Source: Campylobacter concisus
GTDB taxonomy: Bacteria; Campylobacterota; Campylobacteria; Campylobacterales; Campylobacteraceae
NCBI RefSeq assembly: GCF_002165775.1
Contig: NZ_NDYP01000001.1
Coordinates: 1 to 64,000 of the forward strand
DNA length: 64,000 nucleotides
Direction: 5' to 3'
The notes under the pieces were generated by a model. That model was not told where the DNA came from. It did not search any database and saw nothing but the letters and a program-made list of their open reading frames with translations. Of this stretch, positions 17,015 to 25,970 are shown piece after piece. The translations under genes were made by a program, and so were the position numbers. Each line of letters opens with the position of its first letter. Position 1 is the stretch's first letter.

Positions 17015-18511
17015 ATGAAAGGCAAAATTCTTGCATCAATTGTTGCTATGAGTGCGATTTTAGGCACAAGTAGCTTGGCATGCACTACCATTTTAGTAGG
17101 AGATAAAGCTTCAAACGACGGCTCCATGCTGGTTGCTAGGAGTGCGGATAGTAAGGCTGTAAAGGCACAAGTCTTTTTGATCCATCCGGCCACAAAAAAT
17201 CAAACTGGCATGCACAGTTCAAAGGCACATGATGGCGCAAATGACTTTACATATCCGCTTCCAAAAGATGGTATGAGATACACAACCATCGCGAACTCTC
17301 ACACAAAACTTCACGGAGCGGTCGGCTACAATGAAGCTGGCGTTGGACTAAGTGGCACCGAGACCATTTACGCAAAAGACGAGCTTTTAAAGATCGACCC
17401 ATATAACGAAGAGAGTGGCATCACAGAAGATGACATCCCAGACGTGCTTTTGCCACGTATGAAGAGTGCAAAAGAGGGTGTTAAGCTCCTTGGCGAGATA
17501 GTGGAGACTAAGGGCGCTGGAGAGGGCTTTGGCGTGGTATTTATCGACGCAAACGAGCTTTGGTATTTTGAGACTGGTACAGGCCACAAATGGATCGCTA
17601 CAAAGATCGCTCCAGATGAGTATTTCGTTACTGCAAACCAAGGCAGACTTCAAAACTATAAAGAGAATGATCCAAATTTCATGGGAGCAAAAGATGTCAT
17701 TAAATTTGCGATCGATAACAAGACTTATGACCCTGCAAAAGACGGAGAATTTAACTTTACAAAAGCCTATACAAGGGACGATGAGAGGGATATGACCTAC
17801 AACTACCCACGTGTTTGCTGGGTGCAAAGCATGTTTAACCCAAGCCTAAAACAAGACTTCGCCGATGGTCAGAAATTTCCAGTATTTTTAAAACCAGAGA
17901 AAAAACTAAGTGTTGAAGACCTAAAAGCTGCGATGAGAGCTCACTACGACGGCACTGCGTTTGATAACTATGCTAGCAAAGACGAAGATAAGAAAAATGT
18001 CTACCGCGCTATAAGCGTCTTTAGAACGTATGAGTCTCACGTCATGCAGGTACGCCCGTGGCTACCAAAAGATATCGGCCGTGTGACCTACGTCGCTCTT
18101 GGCATGGCTGATCTTAGCGTTTATTTGCCGTATTACGAGGGGCTTGATGGCTTTATAAAAGGCTACTCAGACGGCTCATACGACGCTGATGATACTTCGA
18201 TATACTGGGTTTATAGAAAGCTTCAAACCCTTGTGATGACTGACTATGAGAAGTATTCGCCAGTGGTTAAAGAGGCCTACGCTAAATTTGAAAAAGAGTT
18301 GGCGGTAAAACAGGCTAAATTTGAAGATGAATACGTCAAACTTTACAAAAAAGATAAGAAAAAAGCAGACAAACTCTTAAATGATTTTAGTAAAAAGACA
18401 ATGCAAGAGGCCAAGGATTTAACTCAGGAGCTTACAAACAAAGTCTTTACTATGCTTACAGCTGATATGGATGCTAAGCTAAAATCCCTAAATAAAGGCA
18501 AAAAAGACTAA
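17015..18511 (+). CDS. Secreted C69-family dipeptidase
   Basis: The 498-residue protein of the peptidase C69 (U34, PepD-like) family is an N-terminal-nucleophile hydrolase. A signal peptide (KILASIVAMSAILGTSSLA) ends directly before Cys23 of CTTILVGDKAS, the residue that becomes the catalytic N-terminal cysteine. Other family marks are SADSKAVKAQVF, GAVGYNEAGVGLSGTETIYA, FGVVFIDANELWYFETGTGH and YFVTANQGRL. It probably cleaves dipeptides outside the cytoplasm. The C-terminal 90 residues are a Lys-rich helical extension. Strong AAAGGAG; monocistronic. Confidence 0.9.
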   Translation: MKGKILASIVAMSAILGTSSLACTTILVGDKASNDGSMLVARSADSKAVKAQVFLIHPATKNQTGMHSSKAHDGANDFTYPLPKDGMRYTTIANSHTKLHGAVGYNEAGVGLSGTETIYAKDELLKIDPYNEESGITEDDIPDVLLPRMKSAKEGVKLLGEIVETKGAGEGFGVVFIDANELWYFETGTGHKWIATKIAPDEYFVTANQGRLQNYKENDPNFMGAKDVIKFAIDNKTYDPAKDGEFNFTKAYTRDDERDMTYNYPRVCWVQSMFNPSLKQDFADGQKFPVFLKPEKKLSVEDLKAAMRAHYDGTAFDNYASKDEDKKNVYRAISVFRTYESHVMQVRPWLPKDIGRVTYVALGMADLSVYLPYYEGLDGFIKGYSDGSYDADDTSIYWVYRKLQTLVMTDYEKYSPVVKEAYAKFEKELAVKQAKFEDEYVKLYKKDKKKADKLLNDFSKKTMQEAKDLTQELTNKVFTMLTADMDAKLKSLNKGKKD

Positions 18512-18573
18512 AAACTCTGGGCGTGAAATTTAGTAGCGCCCAAGCTTTAAACAAAAATTTGGCAAAGAGCGTT

Positions 18574-18579
18574 TATAAT
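18574..18579 (+). promoter_or_regulatory. Putative -10 box for a long metE leader
   Basis: TATAAT in GCGTTTATAATGCG. If used, transcription would start near 18586 and give a 5' leader of about 465 bases before metE. Confidence 0.4.
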
Positions 18580-18612
18580 GCGACAAAAATTCACTACAAA
18601 GGAAAAACGCTG

Positions 18613-18642
18613 ATGCCTTGTCCCATGCATAAAGCTCGTTAA
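18613..18642 (+). CDS. Possible 9-residue leader peptide in the metE leader
   Basis: ATG follows AAAGGAAAA by about 9 bases and encodes MPCPMHKAR before TAA. It sits at the start of the presumed metE leader. It contains one internal Met and one Cys codon, so attenuation by sulfur-amino-acid supply is conceivable. Too short to be sure that it is translated. Confidence 0.25.
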   Translation: MPCPMHKAR

Positions 18643-18849
18643 TCTCGGCAAAAAACATATCAGCGATTTTCAAAAAACACGCAAATTTTTAAACAATTTT
18701 ACATTTTTTCATATTGATATAAATCCATTTTTGCTAGCAGGTCCACTGTATTGTAACTGCATTTTTAAAAATAAAACTAAGCAGTGTTTGAAATTTGGCA
18801 AGGATCTTTTTGGTAGGATTTTTTATAAATTTTACTTTAGTTTAAGAAG

Positions 18850-19010
18850 AAGTGGGTGTCATCCACCGCAGGTGATGTGACCTAAACTTGTGCGCAGCGC
18901 AACAACATTGAACGTGCTGGGGGGTTTGGGTCACAGGGATAAGGGGGCGGTTTTGTAATTCTAGACCCCTTGTACCTGCATAAAAATATTCAAGGTTGCT
19001 GTGCAGGGCA
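18850..19010 (+). promoter_or_regulatory. Structured, G-rich element upstream of metE (G-quadruplex motif)
   Basis: In a very AT-rich spacer this block stands out. G6-N3-G3-N5-G3-N4-G5 at 18919-18947 on the coding strand is a canonical G-quadruplex motif. A 12-bp stem with one G-U pair (18876-18887 with 18924-18935) uses part of the second G-tract, so stem and quadruplex exclude each other. Further pairings are AAGGGG 18941-18946 with CCCCTT 18966-18971, CACC/GGTG around 18864-18874, and CCTGCA/TGCAGG near 18975 and 19003. It ends about 40 bases before metE. It does not look like the B12 or SAM riboswitches I know. It could instead be a dispersed intergenic repeat. Confidence 0.5.
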
Positions 19011-19051
19011 CAGATTTAATTTAAAAAAATAGAAATTTAAAAAGGATAAAA

Positions 19052-21325
19052 ATGATAAAAAGTTATGTTTTAGGTTTTCCAAGAATTGGAGAGAAAAGAG
19101 AGTTAAAGCGTGTATTAGAGGGCTTTTGGGCTGGCAAAGAGGGCTTTAGTGAAGAGAATTTGCAAGAGACTGCAAAGACACTTCGCCAAAGACACTGGAA
19201 ATATCAACAAGACGCTGGAATTTCGGCAATTAGTGTCAATGATTTTTCATTTTATGACTTAATGCTTGATAACATCATCGCTTTTGGTGCTACACCTCCA
19301 AGATTTGCAAATTTAAGCGGCTTGGAGCAATATTTTGCTTGCTCAAGAGGCAACAAAAGTGGCGTTGCGATGGAGATGACAAAGTGGTTTAACACAAACT
19401 ACCACTACATCGTGCCAGAGCTTAGCAGCGAGAGCAAATTTAGCCTAAAAGCAGACAAAATTTTAAATGAGTACAAAGAGGCAAAGGCTAACGGAGTAAA
19501 AGGCAAGGTAAATTTGATCGGCCCTATCACATTTTTGGCCCTTTCAAAGACGACTGACGGCAGCTGCCCATTTAAGCATCTTGACGCACTTGTAGGCGAG
19601 TACAAAAAGCTACTTGAGCAAATTTCTAAGCTTGATGATGAAATTTTAGTGCAGTTTGACGAGCCGATCTTTGTAACTGACAAAAACGAAAGCGACCTTT
19701 TGCCACTTATCACAAAGGTTTATAACGAGCTAACAGGCGTTGCAAATAACATCAAGATCGTATTTGCGACATATTTTGAGCATGCGATCAAGGCAGTTAG
19801 CGAAGTGGCTAAAACTAAAATTTATGGCATCGCACTTGACTTCATCCACGGCAAGAGAAATTTTGAGGCACTTGAGACTATCAAAAAGAGCCATTTGACA
19901 CTATTTGCAGGCGTGATCGACGGTAGAAATATCTGGAAAAGTAACATCGATGAAAAAGTAAAACTTGTAGGTGAAATTTCAGAAAAAATAGGCGGCAAAG
20001 ACTTTTATATCGGCACTTCATGCTCGCTTCTTCACGTGCCATACACTCTAAAATATGAAGAGAATTTAAACCCTGAGATCAAAAGCTGGCTAAGCTTTGC
20101 GGTCGAGAAGCTTGATGAGATCAAGATCATCACAAAACTGGCAAACGGCGAGAAGCTAAATGAGGCTGAAACTAAAATTTACGAAGAGAACAAAAATGCC
20201 GTTAAAACCCGTGCTACTTCAAAGCTCATCCACTCTGAAAGCGTTCAAAAACGCATCAAAAATTTAAGCAAATTTGAGCGTGATGAGAAATTTGAAGATC
20301 GCATCAAAATTCAACGCGAAACACTAAAATACGGCATCTTGCCAACAACAACGATAGGTAGCTTCCCTCAAACGGTTGATCTTCGTGTACTTCGCCAAAA
20401 TTTCAAAAAAGGCGAGATCGACGCAGCTGCTTATGAAGCAGGCATCAAAAAATACATCGATCACTGCGTGAAATTCCAAGAAGATATCGGCCTAGACGTG
20501 CTAGTACACGGCGAGCCGGAGAGAAACGACATGGTCGAGTACTTTGGCGAGCAGATTAGCGGATATGCATTTAGTCAAAATGGCTGGGTGCAAAGCTACG
20601 GTAGCCGCTGCGTCAAGCCACCACTTCTCTTTGGTGACGTGAGCCGCCCAGAGCCGATGACTGTTAAGTGGATGAAATACGCTCAAAGCATCACAAAACA
20701 CGTAATGAAGGGCATGCTAACAGGTCCTGTGACTATGCTAAACTGGAGCTTTGTGCGTGATGATCTGCCAAGAAGTGAGGTAGCAAAGCAACTTGCACTT
20801 TGTATCTATGACGAGATCGCAGACCTTCAAAATGCAGGCATCAGAGTGATCCAAGTCGATGAAGCGGCGTTTAAAGAAGGCTATCCGCTAAGAGCTGAAA
20901 ACATCCCAGCTTATGAGAAATTTGCGGTTGATTGCTTCAAGCTTTCAGTAAGCTCAGCCGAGGCAAAAACTCAGATCCACACACATATGTGCTACTCTGA
21001 ATTCAACGATATTATTAAGACTATTGAAGCTATGGACGCTGATGTTATTAGTATCGAGACTGCAAGAAGTGGTAACGAGCTACTTAAAATTTTTAAAGCC
21101 GTTGGCTACAAACAAGAGGTCGGACCTGGCGTTTACGACATCCACAGCCCACGTGTACCAAGTATCGAGGAGATCGTCGCTCAGATCAAAGCTCTGCTTG
21201 AAGTCTTGCCAAAAGAGCAGCTCTGGATCAACCCAGATTGTGGCCTAAAAACAAGAAAATGGGAAGAGGTCGAGCCAAGTCTTAAAAACATGGTCGAAGC
21301 TGTCAAGATCGTAAGAGCTCTATAA
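19052..21325 (+). CDS. metE: Cobalamin-independent methionine synthase
   Basis: The 757-residue double-barrel enzyme transfers a methyl group from 5-methyl-tetrahydropteroyl-triglutamate to homocysteine. The N-terminal barrel starts LGFPRIGEKRELKRVLEGFW; the catalytic barrel has GSFPQTVDLRVLR, LVHGEPERNDMVEYFGEQ and the zinc ligands His/Cys in IHTHMCYSEF, Glu in ISIETARS and Cys in WINPDCGLKTRKW. The length equals that of E. coli MetE. AAAGGATAAAA precedes the ATG. The metF-like gene follows by 64 bases, giving a methionine-synthesis pair. The upstream structured leader may regulate it. Confidence 0.97.
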   Translation: MIKSYVLGFPRIGEKRELKRVLEGFWAGKEGFSEENLQETAKTLRQRHWKYQQDAGISAISVNDFSFYDLMLDNIIAFGATPPRFANLSGLEQYFACSRGNKSGVAMEMTKWFNTNYHYIVPELSSESKFSLKADKILNEYKEAKANGVKGKVNLIGPITFLALSKTTDGSCPFKHLDALVGEYKKLLEQISKLDDEILVQFDEPIFVTDKNESDLLPLITKVYNELTGVANNIKIVFATYFEHAIKAVSEVAKTKIYGIALDFIHGKRNFEALETIKKSHLTLFAGVIDGRNIWKSNIDEKVKLVGEISEKIGGKDFYIGTSCSLLHVPYTLKYEENLNPEIKSWLSFAVEKLDEIKIITKLANGEKLNEAETKIYEENKNAVKTRATSKLIHSESVQKRIKNLSKFERDEKFEDRIKIQRETLKYGILPTTTIGSFPQTVDLRVLRQNFKKGEIDAAAYEAGIKKYIDHCVKFQEDIGLDVLVHGEPERNDMVEYFGEQISGYAFSQNGWVQSYGSRCVKPPLLFGDVSRPEPMTVKWMKYAQSITKHVMKGMLTGPVTMLNWSFVRDDLPRSEVAKQLALCIYDEIADLQNAGIRVIQVDEAAFKEGYPLRAENIPAYEKFAVDCFKLSVSSAEAKTQIHTHMCYSEFNDIIKTIEAMDADVISIETARSGNELLKIFKAVGYKQEVGPGVYDIHSPRVPSIEEIVAQIKALLEVLPKEQLWINPDCGLKTRKWEEVEPSLKNMVEAVKIVRAL

Positions 21326-21389
21326 TCCAAATTTAGCGTCTAGCAAGCCTGGGCGCTAAACTCCGTTTAAATTTCAAAAAAGTTAGAAA

Positions 21390-22277
21390 ATGTTAAAAGA
21401 TAAGATCATAAACAATGAAAGTGGCATAGTGCTTTATGGCTTAACGCCTCCAAAGGCTGAATTTGACGAGGCAAAGCTTAAAGAGATTGCTGCTAAATGG
21501 GATAAGAGGATCACAGATGTGCAGGCTGATGGTTTGGTGCTTTATGAGATCCAAGATGAAAGTAGCCGTATAAAAAGCGAGCGAACTTTTGAATTTAGCG
21601 ATACATTAAGCCCTGAAATTTACTACTCAAAGTATCTAAATTTAAAGACACCAAGCATCTTTTATAGAGTCGCGAACAAATATAATGAGAGCAAATTTAG
21701 AGCAAATTTAGCCAAAAGTAGCAGCGATATAAATGTCTTTGTCGGTGTTGCTTCTGGCAAAGTAGAGCCTAAAATGAGCTTAGAGCGTGCTTATGAGATC
21801 GCTAGAGACGAGTTTAAAGAGATTGTAGTGGGCGGTGTTTGTATAGCTGAGAGGCACGCAAAAAAGGGCGATGAAGAGCAAAGGATGAGCCAAAAGGCCA
21901 AAATGGGGGCGAAATTTTTCATCTCGCAGGCGGTTTTTGACATAAATTTGGCTAAAAATTTACTAACAAGCGTGGCAAAAAGTGGGTTAAATTTGCCTAT
22001 TATTTTGACATTTACTACTTGCGGCACGCCAAAAACGCTAGAGTTTATCAAGTGGCTTGGTATAAGTGTTGATGAAAAGAGCGAAAAAAGGATGCTTGAA
22101 AGTGATGATTTTTTAGCCACGGCATCGCAAATTTGCCTTGAAAATTTCGCAGAGCTTTATGAATTTGCCAAAAAGATTGGTATAAACGTCGGCGTCAATG
22201 TTGAAAGTGTAATGGCAAAAAGAGCCGAAATAGAAGCGAGCTTGGAGCTAACACATAAGATGAGAGAGGTGTTTTGA
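21390..22277 (+). CDS. metF: Divergent 5,10-methylenetetrahydrofolate reductase
   Basis: The 295-residue protein is related to MTHFR but is not the canonical E. coli MetF type. The family pattern is seen in ERHAKKGDEEQRMSQKAKMG followed by AKFFISQAVFD, in QDESSRIKSERTFEF near the start and in ASGKVEPKMSLERAYEIA. It would supply the methyl-folate used by MetE, whose gene is directly upstream; the 64-base gap contains a 7-bp hairpin (21332-21360) but probably does not separate the transcripts. Related non-canonical reductases exist in other phyla; the electron donor and flavin use here cannot be told. The symbol is based on role and context. Confidence 0.75.
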   Translation: MLKDKIINNESGIVLYGLTPPKAEFDEAKLKEIAAKWDKRITDVQADGLVLYEIQDESSRIKSERTFEFSDTLSPEIYYSKYLNLKTPSIFYRVANKYNESKFRANLAKSSSDINVFVGVASGKVEPKMSLERAYEIARDEFKEIVVGGVCIAERHAKKGDEEQRMSQKAKMGAKFFISQAVFDINLAKNLLTSVAKSGLNLPIILTFTTCGTPKTLEFIKWLGISVDEKSEKRMLESDDFLATASQICLENFAELYEFAKKIGINVGVNVESVMAKRAEIEASLELTHKMREVF

Positions 22278-22388
22278 TAGTTTAAAAGCTATCAAAACTT
22301 ATATTTTATATGGTTTTAGTAAGTTCTTAGTCTTTTTTAGCTTTAATTATATAAGATTTTTAAGCTCATTTTAAAGTAGATAAAATTT

Positions 22389-23759
22389 ATGACAAATATA
22401 TTATTATGTGGTGGTTCTGGTATGAGGTTGTGGCCTATTAGCAGGACTTTGATGCCAAAACAATTTATTAAATTATTTGACGATAGGTCACTTTTTCAGC
22501 TAACTGCACTACGAAATAGCGAAATTTGTGACAATACATTTGTGATTACAAATATAGATCACTACTACTTGGCGATGGATCAGATAGAAAATTTAAATAT
22601 CACAAATTTTAAATATCTTCTCGAGCCAGTTGGTAGAAATACCGCACCAGCGATCACATTAGCTTGCCTTGCACTTGATCCAAATGAGATTGTTTTAGTA
22701 ACCCCTTCAGATCATTTGATAAAGGACATTAAAGAATATCACACAAGCGTAAAAGCTGCAAAAGAGCTGGCAGAGCAAAATTTCTTAGTTACTTTTGGTA
22801 TAAAGCCAAGGTCACCTGAGACGGGATTTGGATATATAGAGAGCTATAATGGCGATGTAAAGGCCTTTTATGAAAAGCCAGACTATGAAAGAGCGGTGAA
22901 ATTTCTAAAAGATCAAAATTTCTACTGGAATTCAGGCATGTTTGTCTTTAAGGCAGGCGTTTTCTTGGATCAGATGAAAATTTTTGCTCCTGAGATACTT
23001 GAAGTATGCAAAGTAGCTTTTGATAACGCAAAAAAAGACGAAATTGATATCAAAATAGACACTACCGATATGCAAAATATTCCGCAAAATAGCATAGACT
23101 ATGCTGTGATGGAAAAGTCTGGTATCGTAAAAATGGTAGTACTAGATGCGCCTTGGAGTGATCTTGGAAGCTTTGATAGTTTGGATGAACAGCTACCAAA
23201 AGATGCCAATGGTAATACAATAAATAGCGATCTGGTGCAGATAAATTCTCACAATAATCTAGTCCTATCTAGTGGCAAAAAAATAGCTTTAATAGATGTC
23301 GATGATCTAACTGTGGTTGATACAAAAGATGCTCTTTTAATATCTAAAAAATCATCTAGTCAAAAAGTAAAAAATGTGGTGGAAATTTTAAAAGAGGATA
23401 GCTCTGAGCTTTGTAATGCTCATGTTACGACAAATAGGCCTTGGGGAAACTATACTGTCCTTGAAAATCAAGATGGTTATAAGATAAAGATAATAGAGGT
23501 AAAACCTGGCAAAAGACTATCTTTGCAAAAGCATTTTCATAGAAACGAGCATTGGATAGTGCTGTCAGGTAGCGCCACCGTTACGATAGGTGAGACAACT
23601 AGACTCGTTTGTCCTAATGAGTCTATCTATATAAAAATGGGCGAAGTTCATAGGCTGTCTAATGAAGGAAAAATTCCTGTGGTTTTGATAGAAGCTCAGG
23701 TCGGTGAATACACAGGTGAAGATGATATAATTCGCCTAGATGATGATTTTAAAAGGTGA
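22389..23759 (+). CDS. manC: Mannose-1-phosphate guanylyltransferase/mannose-6-phosphate isomerase
   Basis: The 456-residue bifunctional enzyme opens the glycan locus. The nucleotidyltransferase half starts LLCGGSGMRLWPISRTLMPK, with FVEKP-like AFYEKPDYERAV and WNSGMFVF; it makes GDP-mannose. The C-terminal cupin half (NRPWGNYTVLE, PGKRLSLQKHFHRNEHWIVL, GEYTGEDDIIRLDDDF) is a type II phosphomannose isomerase. The gene is followed by gmd after 3 bases. Its product feeds the GDP-fucose branch and, through mannose-6-phosphate, possibly the nonulosonate branch. Confidence 0.94.
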   Translation: MTNILLCGGSGMRLWPISRTLMPKQFIKLFDDRSLFQLTALRNSEICDNTFVITNIDHYYLAMDQIENLNITNFKYLLEPVGRNTAPAITLACLALDPNEIVLVTPSDHLIKDIKEYHTSVKAAKELAEQNFLVTFGIKPRSPETGFGYIESYNGDVKAFYEKPDYERAVKFLKDQNFYWNSGMFVFKAGVFLDQMKIFAPEILEVCKVAFDNAKKDEIDIKIDTTDMQNIPQNSIDYAVMEKSGIVKMVVLDAPWSDLGSFDSLDEQLPKDANGNTINSDLVQINSHNNLVLSSGKKIALIDVDDLTVVDTKDALLISKKSSSQKVKNVVEILKEDSSELCNAHVTTNRPWGNYTVLENQDGYKIKIIEVKPGKRLSLQKHFHRNEHWIVLSGSATVTIGETTRLVCPNESIYIKMGEVHRLSNEGKIPVVLIEAQVGEYTGEDDIIRLDDDFKR

Positions 23760-23762
23760 TTT

Positions 23763-24905
23763 ATGGATAAAAAAGTAGCATTAATAACTGGTATAACTGG
23801 TCAAGATGGATCGTATCTGGCGGAATTTTTACTAAAAAAAGGCTATATAGTCCATGGTGTAAAAAGGCGAACGAGCCTTTTTAATACAGATAGAATAGAC
23901 CATCTTTATCAAGATCCGCATGTTGATAATAGAAATTTTTTCTTGCATTATGGTGATATGACAGACTCTATGAACTTAACAAGGATCATCCAAGAAGTAC
24001 AGCCAGATGAAATTTACAACCTAGCTGCCATGAGCCATGTGCATGTTAGCTTTGAGACACCAGAATATGTCGCAAATGCTGATGGTACAGGCACTCTTAG
24101 ATTGCTTGAAGCTATAAGGATATTAGGGCTTGAGAAAAAGACTAAAATTTATCAAGCCTCTACATCTGAGCTTTACGGAAAAGTGCAAGAGACGCCGCAA
24201 AGCGAAACGACTCCATTTTATCCAAGAAGTCCTTATGCGGTCGCAAAGATGTATGCGTACTGGATAACTGTTAATTATAGAGAGGCTTATGGCATTTTTG
24301 CTTGTAATGGCATATTGTTTAATCACGAATCACCAGTTAGAGGCGAGACATTCGTAACCAGAAAGATCACAAGAGCAGCTAGTAAGATAGCGCTTGGGCT
24401 TCAAGACAAGCTTTATCTTGGAAATTTAGACGCCAAAAGAGACTGGGGCCATGCAAAAGACTATGTGAAGATGATGTGGATGATACTGCAAGCCCCAGAG
24501 CCAGAAGACTGGGTGATAGCGACTGGCCAAACAACAGCGGTTAGAGATTTTGTAAAATTTGCATTTGCTTATGCTGGTATAAATTTGAGATTTGAAGGGG
24601 CTGGCGTAGATGAGGTAGGAGTCGTGGACTCACTAAATTTTGAAAAAGCAAAAGAGTTAAATTTAAATTTGTCCCATTTAAGTATCGGGCAAACTGTGGT
24701 TTGTGTGGATCCAAGATATTTTAGGCCAACAGAGGTTGACTTACTGCTTGGAGATCCTAGTAAAGCAGAGAAAAAACTAGGCTGGAAGAGAGAATTTAAC
24801 CTTCAAGATCTAGTAAACGATATGATGAAGTCGGACTTAAAGCTCATGACAAAAGATGTCTATCTAAAAGATGGCGGATATGAGACAATGAGCTATTTCG
24901 AGTAA
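23763..24905 (+). CDS. gmd: GDP-mannose 4,6-dehydratase
   Basis: The 380-residue short-chain dehydrogenase has the Rossmann motif [14 protein letters not shown], the family block [17 protein letters not shown], and the catalytic Thr/Tyr/Lys set in [16 protein letters not shown] and [15 protein letters not shown]. It converts GDP-mannose to GDP-4-keto-6-deoxymannose, used by the next gene product. It lies 3 bases after manC and 3 before fcl. Confidence 0.97.
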   Translation: MDKKVALITGITGQDGSYLAEFLLKKGYIVHGVKRRTSLFNTDRIDHLYQDPHVDNRNFFLHYGDMTDSMNLTRIIQEVQPDEIYNLAAMSHVHVSFETPEYVANADGTGTLRLLEAIRILGLEKKTKIYQASTSELYGKVQETPQSETTPFYPRSPYAVAKMYAYWITVNYREAYGIFACNGILFNHESPVRGETFVTRKITRAASKIALGLQDKLYLGNLDAKRDWGHAKDYVKMMWMILQAPEPEDWVIATGQTTAVRDFVKFAFAYAGINLRFEGAGVDEVGVVDSLNFEKAKELNLNLSHLSIGQTVVCVDPRYFRPTEVDLLLGDPSKAEKKLGWKREFNLQDLVNDMMKSDLKLMTKDVYLKDGGYETMSYFE

Positions 24906-24908
24906 GAA

Positions 24909-25970
24909 ATGGATAAGAATAGCAAAATTTATGTAGCAGGACACAAGGGTCTGGTAGGCTCTGCTATAGTGAAAAATTTACGATCAAAGGGCTATGAAAA
25001 TATAATCACAAGAACTCATGGCGAGCTTGATCTAATGGATCAAAAAGCTGTTTATGAATTTTTTGAAAAAGAAAAGCCTGAGTATGTGGTGCTAGCTGCT
25101 GCAAAGGTCGGTGGAATAGTGGCCAATAGCACTTATAGGGCTGATTTTATCTATGAAAACTTACAAATTCAAAATAATGTGATCCATCAAAGTTATGTGC
25201 ATAAGGTAAAAAAACTATTATTTTTGGGAAGCACTTGCATATATCCTAAAAATGCCCCACAGCCAATGAGCGAAGATGTGCTTTTGACATCTCCACTTGA
25301 ATACACAAATGAGCCATACGCAATAGCTAAAATAGCTGGCATGAAGATGTGTGAGAGCTATAATTTACAGTACGGCACAAATTTTATATCTGTTATGCCT
25401 ACAAATTTATATGGTCCAAACGACAACTTTGATCTAGAAACCTCGCATGTTTTGCCGGCGCTTATAAGAAAGATACACCTAGCAAAACTTTTAAGCGAAG
25501 AAAAATTTGATGAAGTGGTAAAAGATATAAAAGCAAAAGATACAAACGAAGGCATAACTTGTCTTAGTAAATTTGGCATTTCAAAAGAGCGAGTAGAAAT
25601 TTGGGGCACAGGAAAACCTAGACGAGAGTTTCTGCACTCAGAAGATATGGCTGATGCTTGTGTATTTTTATTGGAAAATAGAGATTTTAAAGATACTTAT
25701 GATAAAAATAGCAAAGAGATAAGAAATACTCATGTAAATATAGGTACGGGCAAAGATATCTCTATAAAAGAGCTAGCAAATTTAGTTAAAAATATAGTTG
25801 GTTTTAAAGGTGAGCTATGCTTTAATGATAGCAAGCCCGATGGTACGATACTAAAACTAACAGACCCATCTAAGCTCCACTCTCTTGGTTGGAAACATAA
25901 AATAGAGCTTGAAGATGGGATAAAGACACTTTATAAGTGGTATTTAGGAAATATGGGGATAGATTTTTAA
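24909..25970 (+). CDS. fcl: GDP-L-fucose synthase
   Basis: The 353-residue epimerase/reductase has [51 protein letters not shown], Tyr-x-x-x-Lys in [10 protein letters not shown] and [20 protein letters not shown]. It completes GDP-L-fucose. The protein is longer than the usual 310-320 residues, with an insert near residues 190-220 ([20 protein letters not shown]) that some Campylobacter and Helicobacter-type proteins share. Its stop overlaps the next start (TAATG). Confidence 0.95.
   Translation: MDKNSKIYVAGHKGLVGSAIVKNLRSKGYENIITRTHGELDLMDQKAVYEFFEKEKPEYVVLAAAKVGGIVANSTYRADFIYENLQIQNNVIHQSYVHKVKKLLFLGSTCIYPKNAPQPMSEDVLLTSPLEYTNEPYAIAKIAGMKMCESYNLQYGTNFISVMPTNLYGPNDNFDLETSHVLPALIRKIHLAKLLSEEKFDEVVKDIKAKDTNEGITCLSKFGISKERVEIWGTGKPRREFLHSEDMADACVFLLENRDFKDTYDKNSKEIRNTHVNIGTGKDISIKELANLVKNIVGFKGELCFNDSKPDGTILKLTDPSKLHSLGWKHKIELEDGIKTLYKWYLGNMGIDF

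Noticed and set aside
17387-17827. Minus-strand frame of 146 codons within the C69 peptidase gene
   Set aside because: Shadow of a clear gene; no ribosome site and no family match.
18876-18935. Cobalamin or SAM-I riboswitch upstream of metE
   Set aside because: The B12 box and the SAM-I core sequences were looked for and not found; the block is reported only as an undefined structured element.
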